64,000 nt of DNA from NCBI GenBank assembly GCA_021773555.1, contig JAJFKA010000034.1:1-64000 (forward strand), in the 5' to 3' direction. Made by a program: the position numbers and the translations under genes. How positions within the stretch are numbered: position 1 is the first letter of the stretch; every line of letters begins with the position of its first letter. This document shows, in pieces, positions 7,997-17,072 of this stretch. The stretch comes from Gammaproteobacteria bacterium. Lineage in GTDB: Bacteria > Pseudomonadota > Gammaproteobacteria > Pseudomonadales > Azotimanducaceae. Under the pieces are notes generated by a model that searched no databases, had not been told where the DNA came from, and saw only the letters and a program-made list of their open reading frames with translations.

Positions 7997-10042
7997 TCAG
8001 TGTGTGCCTGTTGAATTCTGTGCAAGACCGGTCAGCGCTGTCTGGACATAAGCCAGCAGATCACCTTTCATCTGCTGTTCGAGGTTCTGATTGTTGATCG
8101 GTGTTGCCGTCGCGTGCGGATACAGGTCGAATTCGTACAAGTTTCCTTCGCGATCGTGATCGAAAGTTAGAATGTGATCCTGGTTCAGGATTGCCATGGT
8201 AGGTTCACCGCCTGAAGGTTTGATCACAGCAAATCCCTTGTCCCCCGGTGGCAGATCAAAAAGATCACGGCCCCAGCACTGGTGTTGTCTTCCGGACCCC
8301 AGCAAGCCCAATACCGTGGGTACTACATCGACCTGAGTCGTCAGGGCATCCAGGCGTGTCGGTGCCAGCTTTGGCGCAATGATCAACACAGGTATGTGGA
8401 AGCGAAGCAGATTGACTTCCGTTAGTTGCGATTGCGTGCCAAAGCCATGGTCACCGAGCACAACGAACACGGTATGCTGGAAATACGGGCTGTCCTCGAT
8501 CTGATTGAAGAATCTGCCGAGCGCCCAGTCTGAATACTTCATGGCGGTCAGACGCGCTGACATCTCACCCTGGTTAGTGACGGGTACGAATGAACCATGA
8601 TCAGGAACGTCGTAGGGCAGGTGATTGCTGAGAGTTTGCAGGTAGGCGACAAAAGGACCTTTGCGACCTAGTGTGTCCAGTTCCGTTGCGGCCCGGGTAA
8701 ACATGTCTTCATCCGAAACCCCCCAGACAGTGTCTTCAAAGACCGGGTCGATATAGTCATCACGACCGATAAAACGGCGCATACCCTGGTTTCTGAAAAA
8801 ACCGGCCTGGTTATCCCAGCTGAAATCACCGTTGTAAACGAAGATGTTGTCATACTCCGGCAAAATCGCTGTCAGGCCCGAAAATGCCTGTCTGCCCTCT
8901 GGTTGCTGCATCAGGTACTCGTGCCCTGGCAGATTGGGAAAGCAACTCAAGGTTGCGAACGTCCCCTGGTGAGTGTGGGTCCCATTGCTGAAGGCGTGGG
9001 TAAACAGCACCCCTCGTTCACTGAGTCGGTCGAACTCAGGTGTCACTGCGTGGTCGCTTCCGAGTGCACCGACAAATTGTGCGCTGAAACTCTCCATCAG
9101 GATGATCACTACATTGAGCGGTCGCGAGTCGAGTGGTTGTGTCGATGCGGCGGACCGCCGGACCGCGGCACCGTCCGGATCCGTGAACCGATCATGACGA
9201 CTCCTCACGAGAGATCTCGTAATTCGTGTGGCATCGTCACCGGACATTGCAGTCAACCAGGAGGAATTTTTGTTTCTGGATGCATCGTCAAGCAACGCAA
9301 CAGCGAGTGTGTAGCTGCCATTCAGGGCGAGATGGTTCAGGAAATCGGATTGACTGTGGTATGCGTCACCCCAGCGTAAGGGGGGTCCGGAGCGGATCGT
9401 ACCCCGGGCAGCCAGTATGGTTGTGGCCAGTAAGACAATCGTGCACGTCAATGCAAATGCTCGGTTCCGCGTCTTTGCTGGGTGAATCGGTTGACCCACG
9501 GTCAGTAATTTTCTGAATATTGTGATCAGCAGGAGCACGACGGCGAGCCAGATCGCCAGGTATCGCACGACCGGGAACCCTTGCCAGACCATCGCCAACA
9601 CCGTCAGCGGATCCTCTTTCAGGTATTGCACGAGCAGGAGGTTGAGGCGTTGCTGAAATTCTCCATAGAATTCGATTTCCAGCAGACCCAGGAGGCAATA
9701 CACGGCAGCAAACAGCGTGAGCCAGGCGAGGCAAAGGTGCCGGTAGGCCCGATAGGGCAGCAGCGGGATGAATGCCAGTGGCAAAATGCCGTAGGCGGCC
9801 ATGCGTAGATCAAAACGCAAGCCAATCAGAAAGCTTTTCAGTGTATCCACGATGGTCGCAGGCTCTGCGAGTGCCAGATTTTGCGTGAACAACAATCCCC
9901 TTAACAGCAGGAACGAAATGAGAAACGCGGCCAGGCAACCCAGATAAATGAGGCCAGGCTGGATAAAGCTGAGAATGGTAGACAGGCGTACGGGAGCACT
10001 GACTATTGGCGTGCTTATGATCCCGGGCGATAAGGATTTCAT
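7997..10042 (-). CDS. LTA-synthase-like sulfatase-fold phosphotransferase
   Basis: A 681-residue membrane protein with about five N-terminal transmembrane helices followed by a sulfatase/alkaline-phosphatase-fold domain. Visible site residues are VVIILMESFSAQF (metal-binding Glu), NGTHTHQGTFATLSCFP (nucleophile Thr region) and VFVVLGDHGFG (Asp-His metal ligands). Relatives include Gram-positive lipoteichoic acid synthase and the proteobacterial OpgB-type transferases, which use phosphatidylglycerol as a phosphoglycerol donor. In a Gram-negative cell the acceptor is probably a periplasmic glucan or an envelope lipid; the acceptor is not visible here. The ATG at 10042 is clear. It heads the operon with EptA and PAP2, and faces the divergent amidohydrolase gene across about 170 bp. 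Confidence 0.82.
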   Translation of the reverse strand: MKSLSPGIISTPIVSAPVRLSTILSFIQPGLIYLGCLAAFLISFLLLRGLLFTQNLALAEPATIVDTLKSFLIGLRFDLRMAAYGILPLAFIPLLPYRAYRHLCLAWLTLFAAVYCLLGLLEIEFYGEFQQRLNLLLVQYLKEDPLTVLAMVWQGFPVVRYLAIWLAVVLLLITIFRKLLTVGQPIHPAKTRNRAFALTCTIVLLATTILAARGTIRSGPPLRWGDAYHSQSDFLNHLALNGSYTLAVALLDDASRNKNSSWLTAMSGDDATRITRSLVRSRHDRFTDPDGAAVRRSAASTQPLDSRPLNVVIILMESFSAQFVGALGSDHAVTPEFDRLSERGVLFTHAFSNGTHTHQGTFATLSCFPNLPGHEYLMQQPEGRQAFSGLTAILPEYDNIFVYNGDFSWDNQAGFFRNQGMRRFIGRDDYIDPVFEDTVWGVSDEDMFTRAATELDTLGRKGPFVAYLQTLSNHLPYDVPDHGSFVPVTNQGEMSARLTAMKYSDWALGRFFNQIEDSPYFQHTVFVVLGDHGFGTQSQLTEVNLLRFHIPVLIIAPKLAPTRLDALTTQVDVVPTVLGLLGSGRQHQCWGRDLFDLPPGDKGFAVIKPSGGEPTMAILNQDHILTFDHDREGNLYEFDLYPHATATPINNQNLEQQMKGDLLAYVQTALTGLAQNSTGTH

Positions 10043-10115
10043 TTCCGTTCAGCCTGTTGATTAGGCTCTGTCAGACGCCGGAAAAGAGAAAATCATTCGA
10101 AAGGAATCGCAACTG

Positions 10116-10220
10116 ATGAAATTGAAGATCCGTCGGCTGGTGCCGCAGCGTGGACAAAGCACGGTGCTTTCGCTACATTTCAGGCAAATTCAATTGATGA
10201 AAGGCTGCACTGATGAGTAG
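10116..10220 (+). CDS. Possible 34-residue leader ORF overlapping the next start
   Basis: An ATG at 10116 with AAGGA about 10 bases upstream opens a basic 34-codon frame (MKLKIRRLVP at its start) that ends in TAG at 10218-10220, 8 bp inside the following amidohydrolase gene. The arrangement would allow translational coupling. The peptide has no recognisable family and could be chance coding, so this is only a candidate. Confidence 0.2.
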   Translation: MKLKIRRLVPQRGQSTVLSLHFRQIQLMKGCTDE

Positions 10221-11439
10221 TGACCCGTACATTCTGATCACCGCGGATACCCATGCAGGTGGCAGTCATGAACAGTATCGTGAATATCTTGATCCTGATA
10301 TGCGGGGTGCATTCGATGAATGGCGTGGGGGGTATAAGAATCCAAGTCAGAAACATTATGCCAGCAAGAAAATGCGTAACTGGGACTATGAGATCAGAAC
10401 CAGCGACCAGAACAGTCAGGGTGTCGTCGGCGAAGTTGTCTTCCCCAACACTGTGCCACCTTTCTATAAGAAAAGTATTGTCACCGCCCCGCCGCCCAGA
10501 CCCGAGGAGTATGAGTTCGCACTCGCGGGAATACGTGCCCACAATCGCTGGTTAAAGGATTTTTGCGCTGAGGACCCGGACCGACGTGCGGGTATTGGGT
10601 TGATTCTGCCCAACGACCTTGATGAGGCGATTCGGGACATTGAATTCATTGCAGAGGCCGGCTTGCGCGGTGGCGTCCTGTTACCACTGATTCCTCCTGA
10701 CTGTCATTGGTTGAAGCCACTGTTCGATCCTGCCTGGGACAAGGTATATGCAGCGATCCAGGATCATGATCTGGTGATGAATCAGCATTCCGGCCAGGGC
10801 TCACCGGATTATGGCGAGGGTATGGTTGCCGAGGCGCTGTGGGTAACCGAGGTGACATATTATTGTCAGGCGGGATACCGTCACCTGATCATGAGTGGTG
10901 CCTTCGAGAAATTTCCTCGATTGAAATATATCCTGACCGAATCCGGATGTGCCTGGGCACCAGCGCTGTTAGCGCAGATGGATAGAATCCATATGGGTAT
11001 GCAGCACGGGGCTATCGGTGAATTGAATTACGAAGGCATGGAGTGGGTGTTGAAGGAGACTCCTGGCTTTTATGCACAGCGAAACTGCTGGTACGGAGCA
11101 AGCTTCCCCAGTAAGGCAGACCTCGCTGGTATTGCAGATATCGGGGTTGATAAAGTGCTCTGGGGGAATGACTATCCGCACTACGAAGGCACCTTCCCCT
11201 ATAACCTCGAATCGCTGCGGCTCACCTTTGATGACGTGCCAGAGGCTAACCGCAGGCAACTGCTGGGACTCAATGCAGCAGCGCTTTACAAATTCGATCT
11301 TGAAAAACTCAAACCGCTTGCCCGGCAGTTCGGACCAACTCCTGAGCAGGTCAACAAACCGCTTCCCCATGCCGAGATACCGCGTGATTCCATGTGTTAC
11401 CTGTTTCAGGGTGCCTTGCAGCAGGGTGATCGCTCATGA
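10213..11439 (+). CDS. Amidohydrolase-2 family metal-dependent hydrolase
   Basis: A 408-residue TIM-barrel amidohydrolase. Likely metal or catalytic residues are the ADTHAGG strand near residue 12, MNQHSGQG near residue 194, and the C-terminal LWGNDYPHYEG Asp near residue 318. The first strand has DTH but no second His of an HxH pair, as in several amidohydrolase_2 subfamilies. The family performs hydrolysis or non-oxidative decarboxylation of aromatic or xenobiotic carbon compounds in the cytoplasm. ATG 10213 is preceded by AAAGG. Its stop overlaps the next amidohydrolase start by 4 bp, so the two are co-translated and may form a hetero-complex or act in sequence. Substrate unknown. Confidence 0.8.
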   Translation: MSSDPYILITADTHAGGSHEQYREYLDPDMRGAFDEWRGGYKNPSQKHYASKKMRNWDYEIRTSDQNSQGVVGEVVFPNTVPPFYKKSIVTAPPPRPEEYEFALAGIRAHNRWLKDFCAEDPDRRAGIGLILPNDLDEAIRDIEFIAEAGLRGGVLLPLIPPDCHWLKPLFDPAWDKVYAAIQDHDLVMNQHSGQGSPDYGEGMVAEALWVTEVTYYCQAGYRHLIMSGAFEKFPRLKYILTESGCAWAPALLAQMDRIHMGMQHGAIGELNYEGMEWVLKETPGFYAQRNCWYGASFPSKADLAGIADIGVDKVLWGNDYPHYEGTFPYNLESLRLTFDDVPEANRRQLLGLNAAALYKFDLEKLKPLARQFGPTPEQVNKPLPHAEIPRDSMCYLFQGALQQGDRS

Positions 11440-12299
11440 GCATGCCGTCAGGCGTTGGCATCATTGATACCATGATCGGCTTCCCAGCCAGTGATTTTGC
11501 CCAGTACGACTTTATCCGTGCGCAATTGAAGGACAAATCGACGGACTTTGATTTTCCAGTGGAATACATGTTCAAGCAGGTGCCCAAGGAACTGTATGGC
11601 AGGCATGAAGATCCAATCGGGCTGACCCTCAAGGAAATGGATAAATACGGGATTGAAACGGGGCTGATTGGCGCAGGTGGAGACATATCAGCGAAAGCGC
11701 TTAAGCAGCACCCTGACCGATTCGTTGGCCAGGGTTCGGTTGATCCGAACAAAGGTATGGACGGCATTCGCGACATGGTTCGTCAGTATGAGGAGTTTGG
11801 GGTTGTCTCCTTTGGTGCGTTCAATGCCGGGTATAATCCGCAGGTTGGTATCAACGATGCGAAAATGTATCCGATCTATGCCAAGTGTGTGGAACTGGAT
11901 GTGCCGATTTTTTCCTGCGTTGGTGTGCCCGGCCCAAGATTTCCCATGTGGCCCCAACACGTGGAGCTGATTGATCAGGTGATGTACGACTTCCCGGAAC
12001 TTGTGTTCGTCACCCGGCACGGTTGTGAGCCCTGGCAGGATCTCGCTGTTAAGCTAATGCTGAAGTGGCCAAATCTTTATTACTCGACTTCTGCCTTCGC
12101 ACCCAAACATTACCCGGCGGAAATTGTGAACTATGCCAATACCCGGGGTGCAGACAAGATTATTTATGCGGGTTACTTCCCCATGGGATTATCGTTGGAA
12201 CGAATCATGACAGACATGCCAGGTGTTGGATTCCGGGATGAGGTCTGGCCCAAGTTTCTGCGAGACAATGCGCGCAAGGTTCTAAAACTGGATCGCTGA
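11436..12299 (+). CDS. Second amidohydrolase-family protein
   Basis: A 287-residue amidohydrolase_2-like protein coupled to the preceding gene through an ATGA overlap. Recognisable pieces are IDTMIGFPASDF at the N-terminus, FVTRHGCEPWQD near residue 190, and IIYAGYFPMGLSLER near residue 244. The position where most relatives keep a catalytic Asp (as in GSDYP) reads AGYFPMG, and the N-terminal HxH is missing, so metal binding may be weak or the protein may be a non-catalytic partner. That is inference from missing residues. It ends 5 bp before the stop of the convergent D-aminoacylase homologue. Confidence 0.75.
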   Translation: MSMPSGVGIIDTMIGFPASDFAQYDFIRAQLKDKSTDFDFPVEYMFKQVPKELYGRHEDPIGLTLKEMDKYGIETGLIGAGGDISAKALKQHPDRFVGQGSVDPNKGMDGIRDMVRQYEEFGVVSFGAFNAGYNPQVGINDAKMYPIYAKCVELDVPIFSCVGVPGPRFPMWPQHVELIDQVMYDFPELVFVTRHGCEPWQDLAVKLMLKWPNLYYSTSAFAPKHYPAEIVNYANTRGADKIIYAGYFPMGLSLERIMTDMPGVGFRDEVWPKFLRDNARKVLKLDR

Positions 12300-12304
12300 C
12301 CGAA

Positions 12305-13996
12305 TCATTTATTTGTCCGATCCCGATATCCGGGACCTTTGACAAATCGTCCAGGCAGTGCGCCAGTATGTACGCCATTCCGAATCACTTGTTCACCGTT
12401 CACCAGCACCTGGTTGATACCAGTGGCTAGTTGATGGGAGTCGGTATAGGTCGCGTGGTCAGCAACAGTTTCCGGATTAAAAATGACAATGTCCGCGAAG
12501 TAGCCAGGTTTAAGCAATCCCCGGTCTTTAATCTTGAGGTTACCGGCGGGCAGGCTTGTGAGTTTGCGGATAGCATCGGCCATGGTGAGGGTGTGTTCAT
12601 CACGGACGTATTTTCCGAGCACGCGTACAAAGTTGCCGTAAGCCCGGGGATGAGTTGTGCCGTGTGCACGGGCGACCTCCGGGTCCAGCGCGCCAGCGTC
12701 AGAGCCGAACGACAGCCATGGATATTTTAGTTGTTTGCGTATGTTGCTCTCCGACATCAGGAAATAAATCGTCTGTACGCGTGTTCCATCTTCTATAACG
12801 AGATCAATCGCGCTTTGTGCTGGTGTGGTACCACGCTGGCGTGCAACCTCGGCCAGCGTTTTACCGGAGTACTGCTGTAGTGCAGGGTTCTGGAAATAGC
12901 TGAGCAACATCCCCTCGGCGCCTGCTGCAAAAAACAGGTTCTCCCAGGCGTCGGTATCCTTCTCCATCTCTTCGATGACCCTGGCACGAATGTGCGGGTC
13001 TCGGAGTCTTTGTGCCCAGGCTTCGTATCCACCCTCCTGGACCCAGGGTGGCATTGCCGCGTCCAGCCCGGTTGATCCGGCTTCGTAGGTATACATATTT
13101 GCGGTAATGTTCAGGCCGGAAGCCCGCGCCTCCTCTATCCTGTTGTACGCAGCTTCCAGCTTGTCCCAGTTGTGTTTTCCACCGGCTTTCAGGTGGTAAA
13201 TTTCAGCATCAACACCTGCTCGACTGGCGATTTCGATCAATTCATCAATGGACTCCAGCAGGCGATTGCCTTCCGAGCGCATGTGCGAGATGTACATGCC
13301 ATCATATTCGCCAACTACAGCAGCGAGCGCGATCAATTCATCCGTCTGCGCATAAAATGCCGGGGCGTAGATCAGTGATGAGCCGAGACCCATTGCGCCT
13401 TCCTGCATGGCCTTGTGTACCTGGGACTGCATGACTTTCAGTTCTGTGGCGTCCGGCGCCCGATCTTCAAATCCAAGCGTATTAACCCGCACGGTGGTCG
13501 CGCCAATAAACGAGGCGACATTAGGGGAGATGCCTTTGTCTTCAAGGAACTGGAGATATTCTCCAAGACTATCCCAGGCGATTTCGAAAGGGTTGGGGCC
13601 TTTGTTGATACGTGCCTGGGACCAGGCACGGGTCTCCGCTGTCAAAGGACCCATGGAACTGCCCTCGCCGAACACTTCCAGCGTAATACCCTGGTGGAGG
13701 TCACTTAAGCCGCGACCATCTGTAATTAATGATTGTGTTGCCCAACTCAGCATATTGACAAATCCGGGGGCGACGATCTGCTGGTCGGCATCTATTTCGA
13801 GTCGGGCGCGGGCATCATCAAGATCACCCATTTTTGCGATACGGTCACCATTGACAGCGATATCGATACGTTGCCCCGCTGCGCCACTGCCATCGAAGAC
13901 CATCCCGTTGCGAATAATGACATCAAACGTCGTTGTGCTCTGACAACCGGAAAGGGTTAGCAACAACAGACAAAAACAAATACCGGCAGGGTGCAT
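12305..13996 (-). CDS. N-acyl-D-amino-acid deacylase-like lipoprotein
   Basis: A 563-residue amidohydrolase with a lipoprotein signal peptide (LLLLTLSGC, Cys near residue 18), so it should be anchored in the envelope. The N-terminal beta domain begins FDVIIRNGMVFDGSG. The barrel holds YISHMRSEG, AEIYHLKAGG and SFGSDAGALDPE, giving candidate metal His and catalytic Asp residues. The first barrel strand, which normally has HxH in D-aminoacylases, reads PGFVNMLSWATQS, so the binuclear site is incomplete; I know this variant from other proteins annotated as D-aminoacylase. The likely role is removing acyl groups from D-amino acids or cleaving an unusual amide outside the cytoplasm. It is convergent with the amidohydrolase pair and divergent from an MFS gene. 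Confidence 0.78.
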   Translation of the reverse strand: MHPAGICFCLLLLTLSGCQSTTTFDVIIRNGMVFDGSGAAGQRIDIAVNGDRIAKMGDLDDARARLEIDADQQIVAPGFVNMLSWATQSLITDGRGLSDLHQGITLEVFGEGSSMGPLTAETRAWSQARINKGPNPFEIAWDSLGEYLQFLEDKGISPNVASFIGATTVRVNTLGFEDRAPDATELKVMQSQVHKAMQEGAMGLGSSLIYAPAFYAQTDELIALAAVVGEYDGMYISHMRSEGNRLLESIDELIEIASRAGVDAEIYHLKAGGKHNWDKLEAAYNRIEEARASGLNITANMYTYEAGSTGLDAAMPPWVQEGGYEAWAQRLRDPHIRARVIEEMEKDTDAWENLFFAAGAEGMLLSYFQNPALQQYSGKTLAEVARQRGTTPAQSAIDLVIEDGTRVQTIYFLMSESNIRKQLKYPWLSFGSDAGALDPEVARAHGTTHPRAYGNFVRVLGKYVRDEHTLTMADAIRKLTSLPAGNLKIKDRGLLKPGYFADIVIFNPETVADHATYTDSHQLATGINQVLVNGEQVIRNGVHTGALPGRFVKGPGYRDRTNK

Positions 13997-14119
13997 TGAT
14001 GCCTCCCGTTGATGAATTTGCTCACCAGAATAGCAGGGTGTGCTGTTTTTGCGCCACTAACCGGATATAGTCCGCTGTCCGGCGCGGATGAACTCGAGCG
14101 CCCGATTCGTGAAACACAA

Positions 14120-15328
14120 ATGACAAACCCCATTGATACTTCCCAGCGTTTCGCGCGGCGAGTATTACTCGCCTCGCTGGTTGCTGTCGGTCTTGGCCAG
14201 ACAGTGCTGTTCGCTATTCTCGCGCCACTTGGGCGGGAGATCGGCTTGTCCGAAATCCAGGTCGGAGCAATTATTTCCGCTTCGTCCATCACTGTATTTC
14301 TGTGCGTCCCCGTGTGGGGCCGTTTGAGTGACAAGTGGGGACGCAAGCGCGTCATGCTCATTGGCTTGTTCGGATACACACTCGGTACCGTTGTTTTTGC
14401 GGCAGTGTTTCAATCAGCACTGATGGGATTGCTGGCGCCCATGCCGGCATTTGTTGCACTGGTTATCTCACGAATGCTGCATGCGTCGGTCATGTCAGCC
14501 ACCATGCCTGCATCGAGCGCCTATATGGCGGATATCACTACCGTCGCAACGAGAACCAAAGGGATGGGGGCGGTTGGCGCTGCAAATAATCTAGGCGCAA
14601 TTATGGGTCCTGCGCTGGGGGGTGGCCTCGCGATTTTTTCGCTGCTAACACCTCTTTGGTTTGCCGCAGGACTGACGCTGGTGACTGCCATTGTCGTGAC
14701 TTTTATGTTGCCTGAAGCCCCACGCGTGGTACTGGCGTCCGTGCCCGCCAGAATGAGTCGTTTGGATCGGCGGATTTTACCGTTCATGATTGTTGGAGTG
14801 CTGATGTTCGCGGGATTTGCCATAGTGCAGCAAACCATGGCATTTCGATTTCAGGATGTGCTGGGCTTGACCGGAGTTGAAACAGCCAGAATATTTGGCC
14901 TGGCAATGATGATGTCAGCGGCCGCATCCCTGCTGTCGCAGATCGTGGTGGTGCAGCGCATGAACTTCCGGCCGTTCACCTTACTCAAGATAGCCATGCC
15001 ATTGCTCATCGTGGCATTCGCGATTATGGCGATTTCTGAATCGCGCGACTTCCTGTTAGCTGCAATGGTCCTCCAGGGTCTTGGCATGGGGCTGGCGGGC
15101 CCTGGTTTTATGGCCGGCGCATCGCTCGCGGTCGGACCGGAAGAACAGGGAGCGGTCGCAGGTGTTGCCGGGTCATGCGGTCCGCTGGGGTTTACCATCG
15201 GGCCCATTACCGGCACAGCGCTGTACTCGCTGCAACCGGAGTATCCTTACCTGTTCACGCTGATGGTTTACGTGCCGCTGCTGGTGTTCGTGCTGTACAC
15301 AAAAGTGGATCAACAATCAAAGGAATAG
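14120..15328 (+). CDS. MFS drug:proton antiporter-type transporter
   Basis: A roughly 402-residue, 12-helix major facilitator of the DHA1 (TetA-like) type. The loop 2-3 signature GRLSDKWGRKRVML is clear near residue 73, and the C-terminal half keeps alternating hydrophobic helices to the end. These carriers export drugs or metabolites in exchange for protons across the inner membrane. The frame is open from about 14009, but the extra 37 residues are not membrane-like, so I chose ATG 14120 (MTNPIDTSQRF) although its ribosome site is weak. It is divergent from the D-aminoacylase lipoprotein, and the two may share regulation. Substrate unknown. Confidence 0.78.
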   Translation: MTNPIDTSQRFARRVLLASLVAVGLGQTVLFAILAPLGREIGLSEIQVGAIISASSITVFLCVPVWGRLSDKWGRKRVMLIGLFGYTLGTVVFAAVFQSALMGLLAPMPAFVALVISRMLHASVMSATMPASSAYMADITTVATRTKGMGAVGAANNLGAIMGPALGGGLAIFSLLTPLWFAAGLTLVTAIVVTFMLPEAPRVVLASVPARMSRLDRRILPFMIVGVLMFAGFAIVQQTMAFRFQDVLGLTGVETARIFGLAMMMSAAASLLSQIVVVQRMNFRPFTLLKIAMPLLIVAFAIMAISESRDFLLAAMVLQGLGMGLAGPGFMAGASLAVGPEEQGAVAGVAGSCGPLGFTIGPITGTALYSLQPEYPYLFTLMVYVPLLVFVLYTKVDQQSKE

Positions 15329-15537
15329 TAAGAAAAACGCGCACGGCAATCAGCTTGAAGCCGATGCTCCCTAGTGCAGAGCGTTGGATTTTGGTAGCGT
15401 GTGAGGGTTAACAGCAGGTGGGGAAGGTCGATGAAACCCACCGGGCTCGAAGTAGTGGTCCGCGCTAAACGTCACGAGGTGACAGGTATGATTTGCTATC
15501 CGGGTGTCGGACTTTACTTTGGAATCCAGGTGATCTC

Positions 15538-16512
15538 TTGCGCTTTATAATTTATGGTGCTGGTGCAATCGGCGGCGTCATTGGCGCACGACTTTTTCTA
15601 ATCTACCAGGACGTGGTGTTTTTAGCACTCGGGCCTCTTCTCCAGGCGATCCAATCGTCGGGATTGAAATACCTTAATCCTGAAGGTGCGCAAACGCTCG
15701 CGATGCCTGTGGTGGAGCATCCCGCTGAAATAAAATTCGAAGCCGATGATGTCATCCTGCTGACCATGAAATCTCAACATACTGAACAGGCATTAAACGA
15801 CCTGGCTGCGAATGCGCCGCCTGACATTCCGGTGATCTGTTGCCAGAACGGTGTTGCCAACGAGACCATGGCCGCAAGAAAGTTCAATAACGTTTACGGC
15901 ATGGTAGTGATGTTACCCGCAACACACCTGAATCCCGGCGAGGTGCTTCATCACGCCACCGGTGTTGGAGGATTCCTTGATGCCTGTCGGTTCGCGAACA
16001 GTGTTGATGCAGTGATCGTTCAGGTCTGTACGGAACTAACCGCCGCCGGATTTAGCGCCAGACCGGATCCAGACGCCATGCGATGGAAGTACGCGAAGCT
16101 GCTGCAGAATCTGGCGAATGCACTCATTGCGGTTTGTGATGTTAATCCCGCCAATGCGACTGTGATGAAGCTATTGCGAACGGAAGCCCTGGCATGCTAT
16201 GCCGCGGCAGGAATTGACTGTGCCACGGCAGAACAAACCAAAGCGCGATTTGGGCAAGGTATGATCCGTGGCCGGATCGAAGGCGAGGTGCGTGGGGGCG
16301 GTTCTTCCTGGCAAAGCCTGCGTCGTGGCACCGGAGATATCGAGGCTGATTACCTGAACGGTGAAATCTGCATGCTCGGCAGGCGTTACAGTGTACCAAC
16401 CCCTGCCAACGATATTGTGCGCACCCTCGCGAATGAGGTGGCGCGGAAGCGATTGGATCCGGGCCAGTACACGGTTGATCAGGTGATGGAGAAAATTCAT
16501 GCAGCTCCATGA
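15538..16512 (+). CDS. Ketopantoate-reductase family oxidoreductase (ApbA/PanE-like)
   Basis: A 324-residue NADPH-binding enzyme of the ketopantoate reductase family. The Rossmann motif is YGAGAIGGVIGARL at the N-terminus, CCQNGVANE lies near residue 101, and the catalytic lysine region is DAMRWKYAKLLQNL near residue 180. TTG 15538 is the best start: AGGTGA lies just upstream and the Rossmann strand then begins at residue 2. An earlier in-frame start at 15493 would add an unlikely extension. True PanE makes pantoate for CoA synthesis, but paralogues reduce other 2-keto acids, and this one sits next to an SRPBCC protein rather than pan genes. The last 14 bp overlap the next gene. Confidence 0.78.
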   Translation: MRFIIYGAGAIGGVIGARLFLIYQDVVFLALGPLLQAIQSSGLKYLNPEGAQTLAMPVVEHPAEIKFEADDVILLTMKSQHTEQALNDLAANAPPDIPVICCQNGVANETMAARKFNNVYGMVVMLPATHLNPGEVLHHATGVGGFLDACRFANSVDAVIVQVCTELTAAGFSARPDPDAMRWKYAKLLQNLANALIAVCDVNPANATVMKLLRTEALACYAAAGIDCATAEQTKARFGQGMIRGRIEGEVRGGGSSWQSLRRGTGDIEADYLNGEICMLGRRYSVPTPANDIVRTLANEVARKRLDPGQYTVDQVMEKIHAAP

Positions 16513-17050
16513 AATGTCCGGGTGGTGCTGGCGTGGTTCTGGTTTGCCTCTGATGTTGAGTTTGATTCTGGGTGTATCCAGTGCGCACGCCGAAGTGACG
16601 CAGGTAACGTCTAATGGCTTTGATCTGGTTATCGAGATAAAGGTTCCTGTGTCGGCTTCAGTAGCCTACAAACAATTTCTGCAGGTGGGTGAATGGTGGA
16701 ACAGCGATCACACCTGGTTCGGCGATTCAGCGACGCTGTATATCGAGCCACAGGCGGGAGGATGTTTTTGTGAGGAGAGCGGTAGCGCCAGCGCCCTGCA
16801 TATGATCGTTAGCTACGTCAAACCAGAGATTGAACTGAGAATGATTGGTGGGCTTGGACCGCTCGCTGGCCTGGGATTAGACGGAGTGATGGCTTTCCGG
16901 TTTATCCAGGAAGGACCTGTCACGCGCATCGTGCACGAATATAAGGTTCGCGGTCACCTGGATGAAGGCTTTGATAACTTAAGTGGCATCGTGAATTCCG
17001 TGCAGACTCTGCAAATGACCGGCCTTAAGGAAAAATTAAAGGACCGTTAG
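16499..17050 (+). CDS. Exported SRPBCC (START-like) domain protein
   Basis: A 183-residue protein with a signal peptide (LPLMLSLILGVSSAHA, cleavage before EVTQV). The mature part looks like a SRPBCC/AHSA1 helix-grip domain: VPVSASVAYKQFLQVGEWW, the WFGDSATLYIEP strand, and a C-terminal helix LQMTGLKEKLK. The family binds hydrophobic ligands in a deep pocket; a periplasmic example is less common. The start may be ATG 16499 or the internal ATG 16514; both give the signal peptide. It overlaps the upstream reductase by 14 bp, so the pair is probably one transcript, and it is convergent with an MFS gene 22 bp away. Ligand unknown. Confidence 0.68.
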   Translation: MQLHEMSGWCWRGSGLPLMLSLILGVSSAHAEVTQVTSNGFDLVIEIKVPVSASVAYKQFLQVGEWWNSDHTWFGDSATLYIEPQAGGCFCEESGSASALHMIVSYVKPEIELRMIGGLGPLAGLGLDGVMAFRFIQEGPVTRIVHEYKVRGHLDEGFDNLSGIVNSVQTLQMTGLKEKLKDR

Positions 17051-17072
17051 GCGCGTGCCGGTTACTTTTCGA

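Noticed and set aside
14009-14119. N-terminal extension of the MFS transporter from 14009
   Set aside because: The extra residues are not membrane-like or conserved in MFS proteins, and ATG 14120 begins immediately before helix 1.
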